From CAJQQY01 sp964352225 (GTDB taxonomy: Bacteria > Bacteroidota > Bacteroidia > Chitinophagales > Saprospiraceae): a stretch of 38,068 bases of DNA. Below the pieces are notes generated by a model. It was not told where the DNA came from. It was given only the letters and a program-made list of their open reading frames with translations, and did not search any database. The translations under genes were made by a program, and so were the position numbers. This document shows, one piece after another, positions 1 to 9,800 of the stretch. The stretch's first letter is position 1. The number at the start of each line of letters is the position of its first letter. The stretch spans positions 1-38,068 of the forward strand of contig CAYGRM010000017.1 of NCBI GenBank assembly GCA_964352225.1. Direction: 5' to 3'.

Positions 1-1
1 T

Positions 2-3000
2 GCTGGAATGAGTGGTCGAGTCACCGCTATCTATGTATATTTATCGAACCCTGAAATCATTTATGTTGGAACTGCTTCAGGTGGTGTTTGGAAATCTGAA
101 AGTGGTGGAATTCGATGGGAACCAATTTTTGATGATGCGCCTTTGCAATCTATTGGAAGCATCGCCATTAATCAAAAAAATACCGCTGAAATTTGGGTAG
201 GGACTGGGGAAGGTAACCCTCGAAACTCTCAAAATAGTGGTGAAGGAATTTTTAAAACCATCGACGGAGGTAAAACTTGGAAGCGAATGGGTTTAGAAAA
301 AACGCGGGTCATTCACCGTATTTTAATCAATAAAGACAACCCAAATATCGTCTACGCTGGGGTGCAAGGTCAAGCTTGGGGAACCAATGCTGAGCGAGGA
401 GTTTTCAAAACTAGCGATGGCGGAAAGACTTGGAATAAAATTTTATACGTCAACGAATCAACTGGAATTGCTGACCTCGTGATGGATCCTTCCAATCCAA
501 ATAAACTAGTGGCAGCCATGTGGGAATTCGGTCGAAAGCCTTGGACGTTTAATTCTGGAGGCAAAGGTTCAGGCATGCACATCACTTACGATGGAGGCGA
601 AACTTGGAAAAAATTAAACTCTGAAGACAATGGAATGCCAAAAGGTAATCTTGGAAGAATTGGTCTCGCTTTTTCTCCAAGCAAACCAAATATCATGTAC
701 TCATTAATTGAAGCGAAAGAAAATGGGCTTTACAAATCTACCGATGGAGGTGAAAACTGGAAGTTGGTTTCGAAAAAAGATATTGGTAATCGACCATTTT
801 ATTATGCAGATATTTTTGTGGATTCGGGCAATGAAAATCGCCTTTGGAATTTGTATACCTATGTTTCTAAAAGTGAAGATGGGGGAAAATCCTTTGAGGT
901 AATTTTAGATTACGGAAAAGGGGTACATCCTGATCATCATGCGTTTTGGCAACACCCAACTGATCCAAACTTCATAATCGAAGGTAACGACGGTGGCGTG
1001 AATATTTCGAGAGATAATGGAGTGAATTGGAGGTTTGTGGAGAATCTTCCAGTTGCACAATTTTATCATATAAATTATGATATGGAAATTCCTTACAATA
1101 TCGGTGGAGGAATGCAAGACAATGGTTCATGGGTTGGCCCAAGTTCCATTTGGAAGCGAGGTGGAATTCGAAATGAAGACTTCCGAGAGGTCATGTTTGG
1201 CGATGGTTTTGACATGATTTTCAAAAAGGGAGATAGCCGATATTTATGGTCAATGTCGCAAGGCGGATTTGTTGGTTTGGTGGATCGAGAAACTGGCCAC
1301 ACTACTTCTATCAAACCTGTACATCCCGAAGGATTAGAGTTGAGATTCAATTGGAATGCTGCGATTGCGCAAAATCCATTTAACGATAATGGCCTTTACT
1401 TTGGAAGTCAATTTGTTCATAAAAGTGATAATTCAGGAATGAGTTGGGAAATTATTTCTCCTGATTTGACTACAAATGATACGGCGAAAATCAATGCTGG
1501 TTTTAAAACTGGAGGATTGACACCTGACGTAACTCGAGCAGAAAATCACGCAACGATTTTAGCAATTATGCCAAGTCCTATTGAAGAAAATACCATTTGG
1601 GTAGGAACGGATGATGGTAATTTACAACTTACTCGTGATGGTGGCAAAAATTGGTCAAACCTTTCTAGTCGTTTGCCAGGTGCTCCAAAAAATGCTTGGA
1701 TTCCATATATCGAAGTAAATAAAAAAAATGCTGGAGAAGCATTTATCATTCTAAATAATTATCGACAGAACGATTGGGGAGTTTATCTTTATCATACCAC
1801 AGACTTTGGTAAAACTTTTAAAAGACTGGCAAATGGAACTCAAGTCAAAGGTCATACACTTTCGATTGTACAAGATCCTGTAGAGGAAAATTTATTATTT
1901 TTAGGAACTGATTACGGCTTGTATTTTTCCATTGACAAAGGTCAAAACTGGAATAAATGGATGAAAGATTATCCTTCGGTTTCTACTCGTGATTTAAAAA
2001 TTCATCCCAGAGATCATGATTTGATTGTGGGAAGTTTTGGACGAGCAGCTTGGATTTTTGATGACATTTCCGTTTTCAGAGAATTAGCAAAAACGAAAGG
2101 TGATTTGTTGAAAAAAGACTTCAAAGTAATTTCTGCGACGGATGGATATTTAGCATCGTTTCGATCAGTTGATGGAGTTCGATTTACAGCTGATGCGACT
2201 TTTCTTGGAGATAATAAAAGTGCCAATCCAATGATTTCTATTTGGGTGAAAAAAGAAGAGAAGAAGAAGGACATGGAAAAAACAGCCGAAGGAAAAAAAG
2301 GAAAAAAATCCAAAAAGAAAGAAGATCAAAGAAATGAGGAACAAGAAATGACGGATGAAGAACCAGAAGAAAAAGAAGGGTCAAAAGATGGAAAAGTAAA
2401 AATTCATGTCATGGATATGGCAGGCGATACGGTTCGAACTTACTCTCAAAAATTAGATCCAGGAATGAATCGAATCACTTGGGGTATGAGTCGAAATGGT
2501 GTTCGTTATCCGTCGTGGAGAACAGCTAAAAAAGATGCTGATCCTCCAGGCGGCGGCCCGGACGTTTTGCCAGGTACGTATAAAATGGTTTGCATTTATG
2601 GTGATTTTAAAGACTCGACCATGATCAAAGTTAACCTTGATCCAAGATTAAAAATGACTGCTGCCCAGATGCAACAACAAGAGTTAGCGATCAATGAATT
2701 TTCCAAATTAGTAACAACTGCTTATGAAGGTTTTGAGCAACTTAAAGAAGCGAAAAAAACGATCTCATTGGTCAATGATCAAATGGTCAACGCTCCTGAT
2801 TCTGTCCAAACTGAAATCAAAAAATTAGGAAAATCTTTAACTGATTCTATTACTCAAATTCAACATCTTTTTGTTTCACCACAAGATGCAAAAGGTATTC
2901 AACGATCGGACGATCGAATTAATTCGCATTTTTACACAGCAGCTGGTTATATCAATGATTCGCCAGGAGCTCCCAGCCAGATGGCACAATTTTCAATTGC

Positions 3001-3139
3001 CATAGCCGAAGAAAAAGTAAAGGATGCTTTGATCAAATTAAATGCTTTTTTCGAAATTGATTGGAAGGATTATCGAGCAAAAGTGGAAGCAGCACAAACG
3101 CCAATTTTCAAAGATTACAATCAGATAAAAATGAATTAA
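2..3139 (+). CDS. VPS10/sortilin-type BNR-repeat propeller protein, 5' end cut off
   Basis: The reading frame is open from base 2 (Ala-Gly before the first Met), so the true start, and probably a signal peptide, lies upstream. At least ten BNR/Asp-box motifs of the type S/T-x-D-G-G-x-T-W (for example KTIDGGKTW, KTSDGGKTW, LTRDGGKNW) are spread over residues 1-680, as expected for two consecutive beta-propellers. This matches the large secreted 'VPS10 domain / sialidase-like' proteins common in Bacteroidota, usually a little over 1050 residues, so probably only a few dozen residues are missing. After the propellers comes an Ig-like beta domain interrupted by a very Lys/Glu-rich insert (about residues 746-797), then a helical tail. 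No T9SS sorting domain is visible at the C-terminus. Substrate and activity are unknown; such propellers may bind glycans or act as peptidase-associated modules. The family is fairly sure, the function is not. Confidence 0.85.
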   Translation, partial: AGMSGRVTAIYVYLSNPEIIYVGTASGGVWKSESGGIRWEPIFDDAPLQSIGSIAINQKNTAEIWVGTGEGNPRNSQNSGEGIFKTIDGGKTWKRMGLEKTRVIHRILINKDNPNIVYAGVQGQAWGTNAERGVFKTSDGGKTWNKILYVNESTGIADLVMDPSNPNKLVAAMWEFGRKPWTFNSGGKGSGMHITYDGGETWKKLNSEDNGMPKGNLGRIGLAFSPSKPNIMYSLIEAKENGLYKSTDGGENWKLVSKKDIGNRPFYYADIFVDSGNENRLWNLYTYVSKSEDGGKSFEVILDYGKGVHPDHHAFWQHPTDPNFIIEGNDGGVNISRDNGVNWRFVENLPVAQFYHINYDMEIPYNIGGGMQDNGSWVGPSSIWKRGGIRNEDFREVMFGDGFDMIFKKGDSRYLWSMSQGGFVGLVDRETGHTTSIKPVHPEGLELRFNWNAAIAQNPFNDNGLYFGSQFVHKSDNSGMSWEIISPDLTTNDTAKINAGFKTGGLTPDVTRAENHATILAIMPSPIEENTIWVGTDDGNLQLTRDGGKNWSNLSSRLPGAPKNAWIPYIEVNKKNAGEAFIILNNYRQNDWGVYLYHTTDFGKTFKRLANGTQVKGHTLSIVQDPVEENLLFLGTDYGLYFSIDKGQNWNKWMKDYPSVSTRDLKIHPRDHDLIVGSFGRAAWIFDDISVFRELAKTKGDLLKKDFKVISATDGYLASFRSVDGVRFTADATFLGDNKSANPMISIWVKKEEKKKDMEKTAEGKKGKKSKKKEDQRNEEQEMTDEEPEEKEGSKDGKVKIHVMDMAGDTVRTYSQKLDPGMNRITWGMSRNGVRYPSWRTAKKDADPPGGGPDVLPGTYKMVCIYGDFKDSTMIKVNLDPRLKMTAAQMQQQELAINEFSKLVTTAYEGFEQLKEAKKTISLVNDQMVNAPDSVQTEIKKLGKSLTDSITQIQHLFVSPQDAKGIQRSDDRINSHFYTAAGYINDSPGAPSQMAQFSIAIAEEKVKDALIKLNAFFEIDWKDYRAKVEAAQTPIFKDYNQIKMN

Positions 3140-3144
3140 ATCGT

Positions 3145-3195
3145 TGGACGTTTTACGATGGACGTTTTACGTTTCCCCAACGTAAAACGTCCATC
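3145..3195. repeat. Tandem 13-mer plus 17-bp perfect inverted repeat after a stop codon
   Basis: TGGACGTTTTACG occurs twice in tandem (3145-3157 and 3159-3171). The second copy forms a 17-bp perfect stem (3157-3173 with 3179-3195) around a 5-base loop. It starts five bases after the stop codon of the upstream gene. There is no T-tract after the stem, so it is not a classical terminator; it may be an mRNA 3'-end or interspersed palindromic element. Confidence 0.8.
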
Positions 3196-3488
3196 ATTAA
3201 AAGTTAAACTCTAAAAGAGGAAGCTTTCTCAAATATATTATTCTTGCCACTCCTATCCTACCACATGGGAGATCCCTTAATGGAAAAAAGGAGAATTAGT
3301 TGAAATCAAAGCTTACCAATTGTCGCATCAATGGTAAATTGTCTAAAAATCTCACTTTGACAAATATTTTTTGGTAAAAACCAAGTAAAACAATAACATA
3401 TGGTATTATTTTTGATATATAAGAAATATTAATACACACGCGATAAAGTCAACTTTTAATATTTTTTTACTCCTCAAAATTGAACTAT
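3196..3488. other. Gene-free spacer with possible promoter for the next gene
   Basis: I see no credible gene here. On the plus strand a TATTTTTG box at 3407-3414 fits the Bacteroidota -7 consensus and lies about 75 bases before the next ATG, but no TTG is found at the usual -33 distance. A small palindrome (TTGGT/ACCAA around four A) lies near 3371-3384. Confidence 0.4.
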
Positions 3489-3878
3489 ATGATTCCATCT
3501 ATCGCACTTCCATTCAAACAAATGAATGTTCCACAACAAATCCGTTTTGCAAAAAACATTGTTCAAAAAATGAATAGAGATATTCGTTTCCGAAAACTCC
3601 AACAAACGGCTCTAAAATTAAACATCAAGATTCAAGAATGGCAACTCGCAATTACTGATGCTAAAAGTGGTGGGAAAATCAAAACTATCAGAAAAATCGA
3701 AAAAGGATTATCTGTTCGTGATCTCGTATTCTTTCTAGCTGCTGAAGTTGAAATAATGGCCGAAGAAAATGAAGCATTAATCAACGCTTCCGGATTTAAA
3801 AATAAAAGAGAATTTGCTTTCTTTGAGAATGCTTTCACCACTAATCAAATTGAAGAATTATTAGTGACGCTAGTCTAA
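3489..3878 (+). CDS. Small protein of unknown function (129 residues)
   Basis: The frame also contains a TTG at 3480, but the ATG at 3489 is the better start. The product is basic, has no signal peptide or membrane segment and is predicted to be mostly helical. The part around residues 60-110 (an Ala-rich helix with a Ser-Gly-Gly-Lys turn, then a second helix with hydrophobic positions, then Asn-Ala-Ser-Gly-Phe and Lys) faintly resembles small Bacteroidota proteins that pair an 'A-x-x-GGK' helix with a 'La.YVe..A' helix and a 'sGF' turn. That resemblance is from memory and weak. The gene is alone, flanked by a spacer upstream and a strong hairpin just downstream. No function is assigned. Confidence 0.7.
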   Translation: MIPSIALPFKQMNVPQQIRFAKNIVQKMNRDIRFRKLQQTALKLNIKIQEWQLAITDAKSGGKIKTIRKIEKGLSVRDLVFFLAAEVEIMAEENEALINASGFKNKREFAFFENAFTTNQIEELLVTLV

Positions 3879-3886
3879 AATTTATC

Positions 3887-3919
3887 TTTGGAGCTGAAAA
3901 CCTCATTTTCAGCTCCAAA
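3887..3919 (+). terminator. 14-bp perfect hairpin after the small gene
   Basis: TTTGGAGCTGAAAA (3887-3900) pairs perfectly with 3906-3919 around a 5-base loop, nine bases after the stop codon. The 3' side is followed by AA-ATG rather than a T run, so termination efficiency is uncertain. Confidence 0.5.
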
Positions 3920-4009
3920 AATGAATTTTGCTTACTACTGGTAAAACCAACATTTCAGAAAATAGTATTAAGATTTTTACCATTACTTAATTACCCTAAT
4001 AATGGTATG

Positions 4010-4044
4010 TTGTAATAAACTTTGTAGCTGTATCTTTATTTTTG
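4010..4044 (+). promoter_or_regulatory. Bacteroidota-type promoter for the beta-helix gene
   Basis: TTG at 4010-4012 is followed after 18 bases by TATCTTTA (4031-4038), close to the TTG-N17/19-TAnnTTTG arrangement. An overlapping TATTTTTG box is at 4037-4044. The start codon is about 90 bases downstream. Confidence 0.45.
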
Positions 4045-4129
4045 TTTATTTATTATCTTACATCTCTAATTTCTAATTTCTCTCCTTCCGTTTAAGACTT
4101 ATTTTAACCAACAACCATCATTTTGATCC

Positions 4130-6136
4130 ATGAAATTTAATCATTTACATCTCTCTTGCCTTCTATTGCTATTTCTTAATATAAGTTTTTCTCAAGCTCA
4201 AATCTATGTTGACACGAATGTTAGCGGTGGTTCTCATAATGGTTCCTCTTGGGCAGATGCTTACGCTGATTTGGCAATTGCCTTAGCTAATGCTAACACA
4301 AATGATGAATTTTGGGTAGCACAAGGTACCTATTATCCAACTTCCGGATTAGACAAAACTGTATCTTTCACCGTTGCTGTTCAAGGAATAAAAATTTATG
4401 GTGGTTTTCAAAGTGGACAAACTAGTTTAAACCAGAGAGATTGGACCAATAATCCAACCATTTTAAGTGGCGATATCAATATGGATAATGATACCTTAGG
4501 AAATTCGTTTTGCATCTTTTCTATTGGACAAACTATCACAACACTTACCTTAGATGGATTTATTCTTCAAGGTGGAAATGCAAATGGACAAGGTGGTGGC
4601 GGGACAATCAACGGCGGAGCTATCAATATCAATGCATATTCTACCCCGACGGGGAGTACGCCTAATTTTAATCATTGTACTTTCCAAAATAATTTTGCTG
4701 AAGGTCAAGGAGGGGCTGTTTATGTTGAAGCGGGAAATGGTGGAGTTGCTTTTCCGATATTTAATGATTGTATTTTCCAAAATAATGAAGCAGGTTCAAG
4801 TGGTGGGGCAGTATATCATAGCGGATACTCCAATGGAAATATTTCTACTGCTTTTACCAATTGTGATTTTTTAAATAATACTGCAGGATCATCGGGAGGA
4901 GCAGTCTTTAATCACGGAGGAGTTTCAGGAAGTACAAGCCCAACTTTCAAACAATGTAATTTTGATTCTAACAACTCGATCGAGCAACATGGTGGAGCAA
5001 TGTATAATCTAGCTACGAATGCTGGTCTTTCTAGCCCATTGATCATCAATTGTAGATTTTATAATAATAGCGGTTACGCTGCTGGAGGAATTTACAATAA
5101 TGGCACCTTAGGGGGAGTAAGTAGTCCAACTATCACTAACTGTACATTTGTAGCCAATTATACTACTAATTCATCTGGAAATGGTGGAGCAATCTATGCC
5201 AATGGTAGCCAAAGTGGAACTAGTGCTCCCACAATTACCAATTGCATTTTTTGGGATAACATGACTCAAAATTCCAATGGATCTGAAATCATTCGATCGG
5301 TCGATGGAGCTCCAACGCTTAGTTATTGCTTGGTCGATGTAACAAGTTGCCTAGGGCTTCAAAGTGGTCAAAATATAACCTGTGGATTAGGAATGATCTA
5401 CAATCAGAATCCGCTATTTACTAATTTAGCCAATGGAGATCTGACGCTTACCGCTAGTTCTCCCGCGACTGATCACGGATATAATGACTCCAATTCTGAG
5501 CCCTTTGATTTAATTGGTGCAGCGAGAGTTAGCAATAATACAATTGACCTTGGAGCTTATGAATTTGAAAATTTAGGTGGGCTTCCAATTGAGTTACTTT
5601 CTTTTAGGGTAAATTTCCAAGAAAATAAAGTAAAGCTTTCTTGGGTGACCGCTAATGAAATAAACAATGAATATTTTACTCTTCAACATTCTATGGATGG
5701 AGTCAATTTCCAAGAATTGGAGGATATAAATGGTGCTGGAAATAGTACTTCAATTCAATCTTATTTTACTTATCATAAAAATCCTAATCGGGGAATCAAT
5801 TATTATAGATTAAAGCAAACTGACTTTGATGGAACGAGTTCATTTAGTAACATTGAAACTATAAAAATTTCTACTGGAAAAATTAATGCCTATCCAAATC
5901 CTGTGATCAATGAAGTAACTATTTCATTTGCAGATTTTGAAAAAGGGAAAATTGACTTCGCGATTTATAATATTTATGGAAAAGAAATTTTAAGTCAACA
6001 AGTCAAAATCGAAGACGAATGGCACACTATTAATCTAAATGAAATTGGTTCATTTTTGCCAGGAACTTATTTTATTAAAATATTTAATTCTGCTAATGGA
6101 ACTTATGTTCATAAATTTCAAAAAGTGATCGACTAG
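4130..6136 (+). CDS. Secreted right-handed beta-helix protein with T9SS type A sorting domain
   Basis: Residues 1-23 form a signal peptide ending at SQAQ. The mature start (IYVDTNVSGG, then GSSWADAY) is the typical opening of Bacteroidota parallel beta-helix / 'choice-of-anchor Q' surface proteins. From about residue 140 to 420, seven or so repeat coils carry a Cys-x-Phe-x-x-Asn-x-Ala/Ser...Gly-Gly-Ala-Val/Ile-Tyr pattern. These are followed by the DLGAYE-type end of the helix near residue 480, a fibronectin-like domain (about 485-580), and a C-terminal sorting domain from YPNP (about 586) to the end. The product should be exported by Sec and then T9SS and be surface-bound or released. It probably binds or degrades polysaccharide, or is an adhesin; no catalytic residues can be assigned. 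The gene stands alone, between a promoter-like site and a bidirectional terminator. Confidence 0.88.
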   Translation: MKFNHLHLSCLLLLFLNISFSQAQIYVDTNVSGGSHNGSSWADAYADLAIALANANTNDEFWVAQGTYYPTSGLDKTVSFTVAVQGIKIYGGFQSGQTSLNQRDWTNNPTILSGDINMDNDTLGNSFCIFSIGQTITTLTLDGFILQGGNANGQGGGGTINGGAININAYSTPTGSTPNFNHCTFQNNFAEGQGGAVYVEAGNGGVAFPIFNDCIFQNNEAGSSGGAVYHSGYSNGNISTAFTNCDFLNNTAGSSGGAVFNHGGVSGSTSPTFKQCNFDSNNSIEQHGGAMYNLATNAGLSSPLIINCRFYNNSGYAAGGIYNNGTLGGVSSPTITNCTFVANYTTNSSGNGGAIYANGSQSGTSAPTITNCIFWDNMTQNSNGSEIIRSVDGAPTLSYCLVDVTSCLGLQSGQNITCGLGMIYNQNPLFTNLANGDLTLTASSPATDHGYNDSNSEPFDLIGAARVSNNTIDLGAYEFENLGGLPIELLSFRVNFQENKVKLSWVTANEINNEYFTLQHSMDGVNFQELEDINGAGNSTSIQSYFTYHKNPNRGINYYRLKQTDFDGTSSFSNIETIKISTGKINAYPNPVINEVTISFADFEKGKIDFAIYNIYGKEILSQQVKIEDEWHTINLNEIGSFLPGTYFIKIFNSANGTYVHKFQKVID

Positions 6137-6163
6137 GTTTTAGAGAAAAAATAGACTTTTAAT

Positions 6164-6204
6164 AAAAAAATCCTTTTAGCAAAACAAGCTAAAAGGATTT
6201 TTTT
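6164..6204. terminator. Bidirectional intrinsic terminator between convergent genes
   Basis: A-run plus TCCTTTTAGC (to 6180) pairs with GCTAAAAGGA (from 6188) plus a T-run to 6204, with a 7-base loop. The A-run on one side and T-run on the other allow it to serve both the beta-helix gene and the minus-strand gene ending at 6228. Confidence 0.85.
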
Positions 6205-6227
6205 ATTTCTTTTTTGAGGAAAAAAGA

Positions 6228-6539
6228 CTAGTCAATTCCATGTCGATAATACATCAAAATCCCTCCAAAAATTGTAATCAAAGCAATTAGAACAGTTGCC
6301 ATATTGATTGAATTTTTCATATGCTTCACAAATAACTCAATCGCATCTCGATGCTCAGGGTGTCTAGAAATAACTTCCTTTTCCATTTTTTCCTTATTAA
6401 AAAAATGAGAAGAATCGAATCGAATATCATTTTGAGTCAGCACTTTATAGGCTTTAAAAACTTTTACCCGAAAGTAAACATTTAAAAAAAGCATCGCCAC
6501 AAATAAGGTTACAACGATGGTAACTAGTAATACAAACAT
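6228..6539 (-). CDS. Small two-helix membrane protein of unknown function
   Basis: The 103-residue product has an N-terminal hydrophobic helix (about residues 3-24) and a second one near the C-terminus (about 78-96), ending in a short Arg/His/Asp tail. The loop between them is charged and contains a short HPEHRD stretch. No catalytic motif is visible. It is most likely an inner membrane protein with the central loop on one side of the membrane. The gene is monocistronic, with its own promoter-like sequence about 60 bases upstream and a shared terminator downstream. I do not recognise a named family. Confidence 0.7.
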   Translation of the reverse strand: MFVLLVTIVVTLFVAMLFLNVYFRVKVFKAYKVLTQNDIRFDSSHFFNKEKMEKEVISRHPEHRDAIELFVKHMKNSINMATVLIALITIFGGILMYYRHGID

Positions 6540-6847
6540 ATTTTATAATTCTAATTTTTTATCAAAAAAGAAAACTCAATTTCAACCTTTTCTACAAAGA
6601 AATAAAGGTAATTAATTTGCAGAAAAACAACCCCTCAATAACACACCTCTTTTTCCCTGTCACACAAATAATGATTTATCATAATATTTCAGAGATTCCA
6701 TTTATTACTTTTCTGGCAGGAATACAAAATTACTACATTTTCATCTTCATTGAATCTTAAAAGCATTTAAAAAAGGATCCGTAGCTCCAGTAAAAAAGAC
6801 TTAATTTAAAAATCGACAAGATTCACTTTTGTCATAAAACGGTTATT
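6540..6847. other. Divergent intergenic region
   Basis: This stretch separates two divergently transcribed genes. The minus-strand promoter is at 6603-6630. On the plus side only a weak CACTTTTG box at about 6820-6830 precedes the large gene. No gene, repeat or RNA structure was found in the rest. Confidence 0.4.
6603..6630 (-). promoter_or_regulatory. Bacteroidota-type promoter for the small membrane protein
   Basis: Read on the minus strand, TTG (6628-6630) is followed after exactly 17 bases by TACCTTTA (6603-6610), one base off TAnnTTTG. The predicted leader is about 55-60 bases. Confidence 0.5.
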
Positions 6848-9800
6848 ATGAAAACACTTACCTCCCAATGGTGTACAATCTTATTTGTATGCTTAAGCTT
6901 CAATTTATTTTCCTTTACCGAAAATATTTCAAATAACTTTTGTTCTCTAGATTGTAATGGCCAAATTAATCTGTCACTACCCGAAACGGGTTTCGCTGTC
7001 ATTACACCAAGTATGATGTCTTCAGCATCAGGTTGTCCTGGAATTCTCGAAGTCCATATCATGGATGCGAATGGTGTTGATATTGGTAACACCGTAAACT
7101 GCGATTATGTTGGGCAAATTTTAATGGTCTCAGTAGTCCATCCCGCAACTGGAAATAGCTGTTGGGGAAGCGTTTTAGTTGAAGACAAACTAAAGCCAAC
7201 GATCAATTGTGTTGACACCGAAGTGGATTGCAATGAAGATAGCAGTCCAGCAAATACTGGAACTCCAATTTTTTCTGACAATTGTTCCATTTCATCTAAT
7301 CCAACTTTTGTAGATGTGATGGAAACTTTAGATTGTAGCGATCCTCTATATAAAGCAGTTATTAAAAGAACTTGGACAGTAACTGATGACAACGGAAATA
7401 CCAATAGCTGTGAGCAAAATATTTTTATCAAAAAATTAAATCTCACACAAGTTACCTTTCCTCCGGCATTTACAGTTGACTGTACCAACCCAAACCTCGA
7501 TCCATCAAATACAGGCGAACCTATGGTCAACGGAATTCCAATTGGTAGCGGCTGCAATTTAATGTTTACAAAAACTGACGGAAATCCATTTGCAACCTGC
7601 GGAGGAGGTTATAAATTTATTCGAGAATGGCTTGTGATAGAATGGTGCACCAATGAAATCATAACTGGAAACCAAACAATTGAAATTACCGACACCACTC
7701 CACCAGTCATTATTTGCCCTGATAGCACCAGCTTTAGCACCTCAAGTAATGGTTGCTTTGCAAACGTAATTTTACCTACACCAACTGTTACCGATGATTG
7801 TTCCAATTTCACAGTTACAGTTGATTTCAATTTTCCACTATCAGGAAATGTTTATACTGTGCCAGCTGGAACTCATCCAGTAACCTACACCGCTACTGAT
7901 GAGTGTGGCAATTCATCTTCTTGCACATTTGATCTTACGATAAAAGATTTAATCTCACCAATTGCTATATGTGATAATCCAACTCAAGTTTCTATTGGCA
8001 CAGATGGCACAGCGCAAGTTTGTGCGATTACTTTTGACGATGGTAGTACCGACAATTGTGGAATTGATACTTTTTTAGTTAGGAAAATGGATGATCCCAA
8101 TTTTACTGATTGTGTGATTTTTGATTGTAGTGAAGTTGGAGATACTGTTATGGTAGTTTTGCGAGTCATTGATGAGTGTGGTAATTATAATGAATGTATG
8201 GTAGAGGCCATTGTTGATGATAAACTTCCGCCTACAATTTTGTGCCCTAATGATTTAACCATAGAGTGTACAGATCTGACAGATCCTATTACTACTTTTC
8301 CAACCATAATGGATAATTGTGGTTTGGATTCGATGTATTTTGTAGATGACTCTACTAACTTTAATACTTGTAATTTAACTGGAGTTATTCTAAGAGAGTG
8401 GTTTGCCGTTGACTTGGGCGGACTGACCGATAGCTGTATCCAATCTATAACTGTAGAAGATAATGCCGAACTAGTTTTCACTTTCCCTGAAGATGATACC
8501 ATCTCTTGTACCCAAAATTTTGATCCTGATATCACAGGAAGACCAACCGTAATGGGTGGCTGTAATGATCTTATCGAAGCAGTTCTTGACTCGGTCAGAT
8601 TAAATGTAGATGACTGTAATGAAAAACTTTTTATCAAATGGGGATTTTACGACAACTGTGCAGATACTTTTTTGTTGGATACCGCTATCCAGATCATTTA
8701 TATTATAGACTTAGATGGTCCCGTTTTGAATGGTGATACGATTATTTCAGTATTTGATACAGATAATAATTGTACGCAATTAGTATCCTTCAGAATTGAC
8801 GTATTTGACGAATGTTCTGATATTGATACAGTTATCAATGATTTTATAGGTTCCTCTATAATGCCTGGCGATTCTGTTAGTGGCCTTTTTGATGTAGGAG
8901 AAACGGTCATTAATTTTACAGCTTATGATATTTGTGGAAATGAATCTACCTTCCCAATTACCATTGAAGTAATCGATCCTTTTGTTCCTTCGATTGATTG
9001 CGATCCCGTAGGGATAGCACTTCTAGCCAATGAATCGGTTAAGATTGATGTGGCTAGTCTCATTCCTACTTATTTTTCTGCAACCGATTGTTCTCCACCT
9101 GTTCAATACTCCTTTGATGCTAGTACTATTGATGACCCAGAAGTAACCTGCGATGAAGTTATCGCAGCAGGTGGTATCATTACTGACCACATAATTGTAA
9201 CCGCAACTGATGGGAATGGTCTTTCTCAAAATTGCCAACTTCAAATAAATATATTTTGTGGTGGTCCATTGATCATGTCAGGTGTCATCAAAAATGAGTT
9301 AGATGAAAATCTGGAAGATGTAATGGTTCATGCGAATGCAGACATGAATGATATGACTAATTTAAATGGAACATTCTACTTTGAAGATCCTGCTATGGGA
9401 AATGATTATTCCATCACCCCAGAAAAAAATACGAACCCTTTAAATGGAGTCACGACTTACGATCTAGTTTTGATTTCAAAACACATACTTGGAATACAAT
9501 TATTAGATTCTCCCTACAAAATTATTGCAGCAGATGCGAATCGCTCTGGAAGTTTGACTGCTCTAGATTTAGCTTTATTCCGTTCATTGATATTACATTC
9601 AATTGATGAATTACCTAATAATACATCTTGGAGATTTATCGGAACAAATTATGAATTTGATAATCCAGCTCAACCACTTCTAGAAGATTTTCCAGAAAGT
9701 ATGGATTGTTTAAATCTCACCTCGAGTGAGGCTTCTATCAATTTCATCGGAATAAAAGTAGGTGATGTCAATGGAACCGCTTCTCCAAATAGTTTTGTAA

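Noticed and set aside
7105..8637. Minus-strand open frames inside the HYR gene
   Set aside because: They are shadows of the Cys/Thr/Asp-rich coding strand, with Ser/Val-rich composition and no start context or homology.
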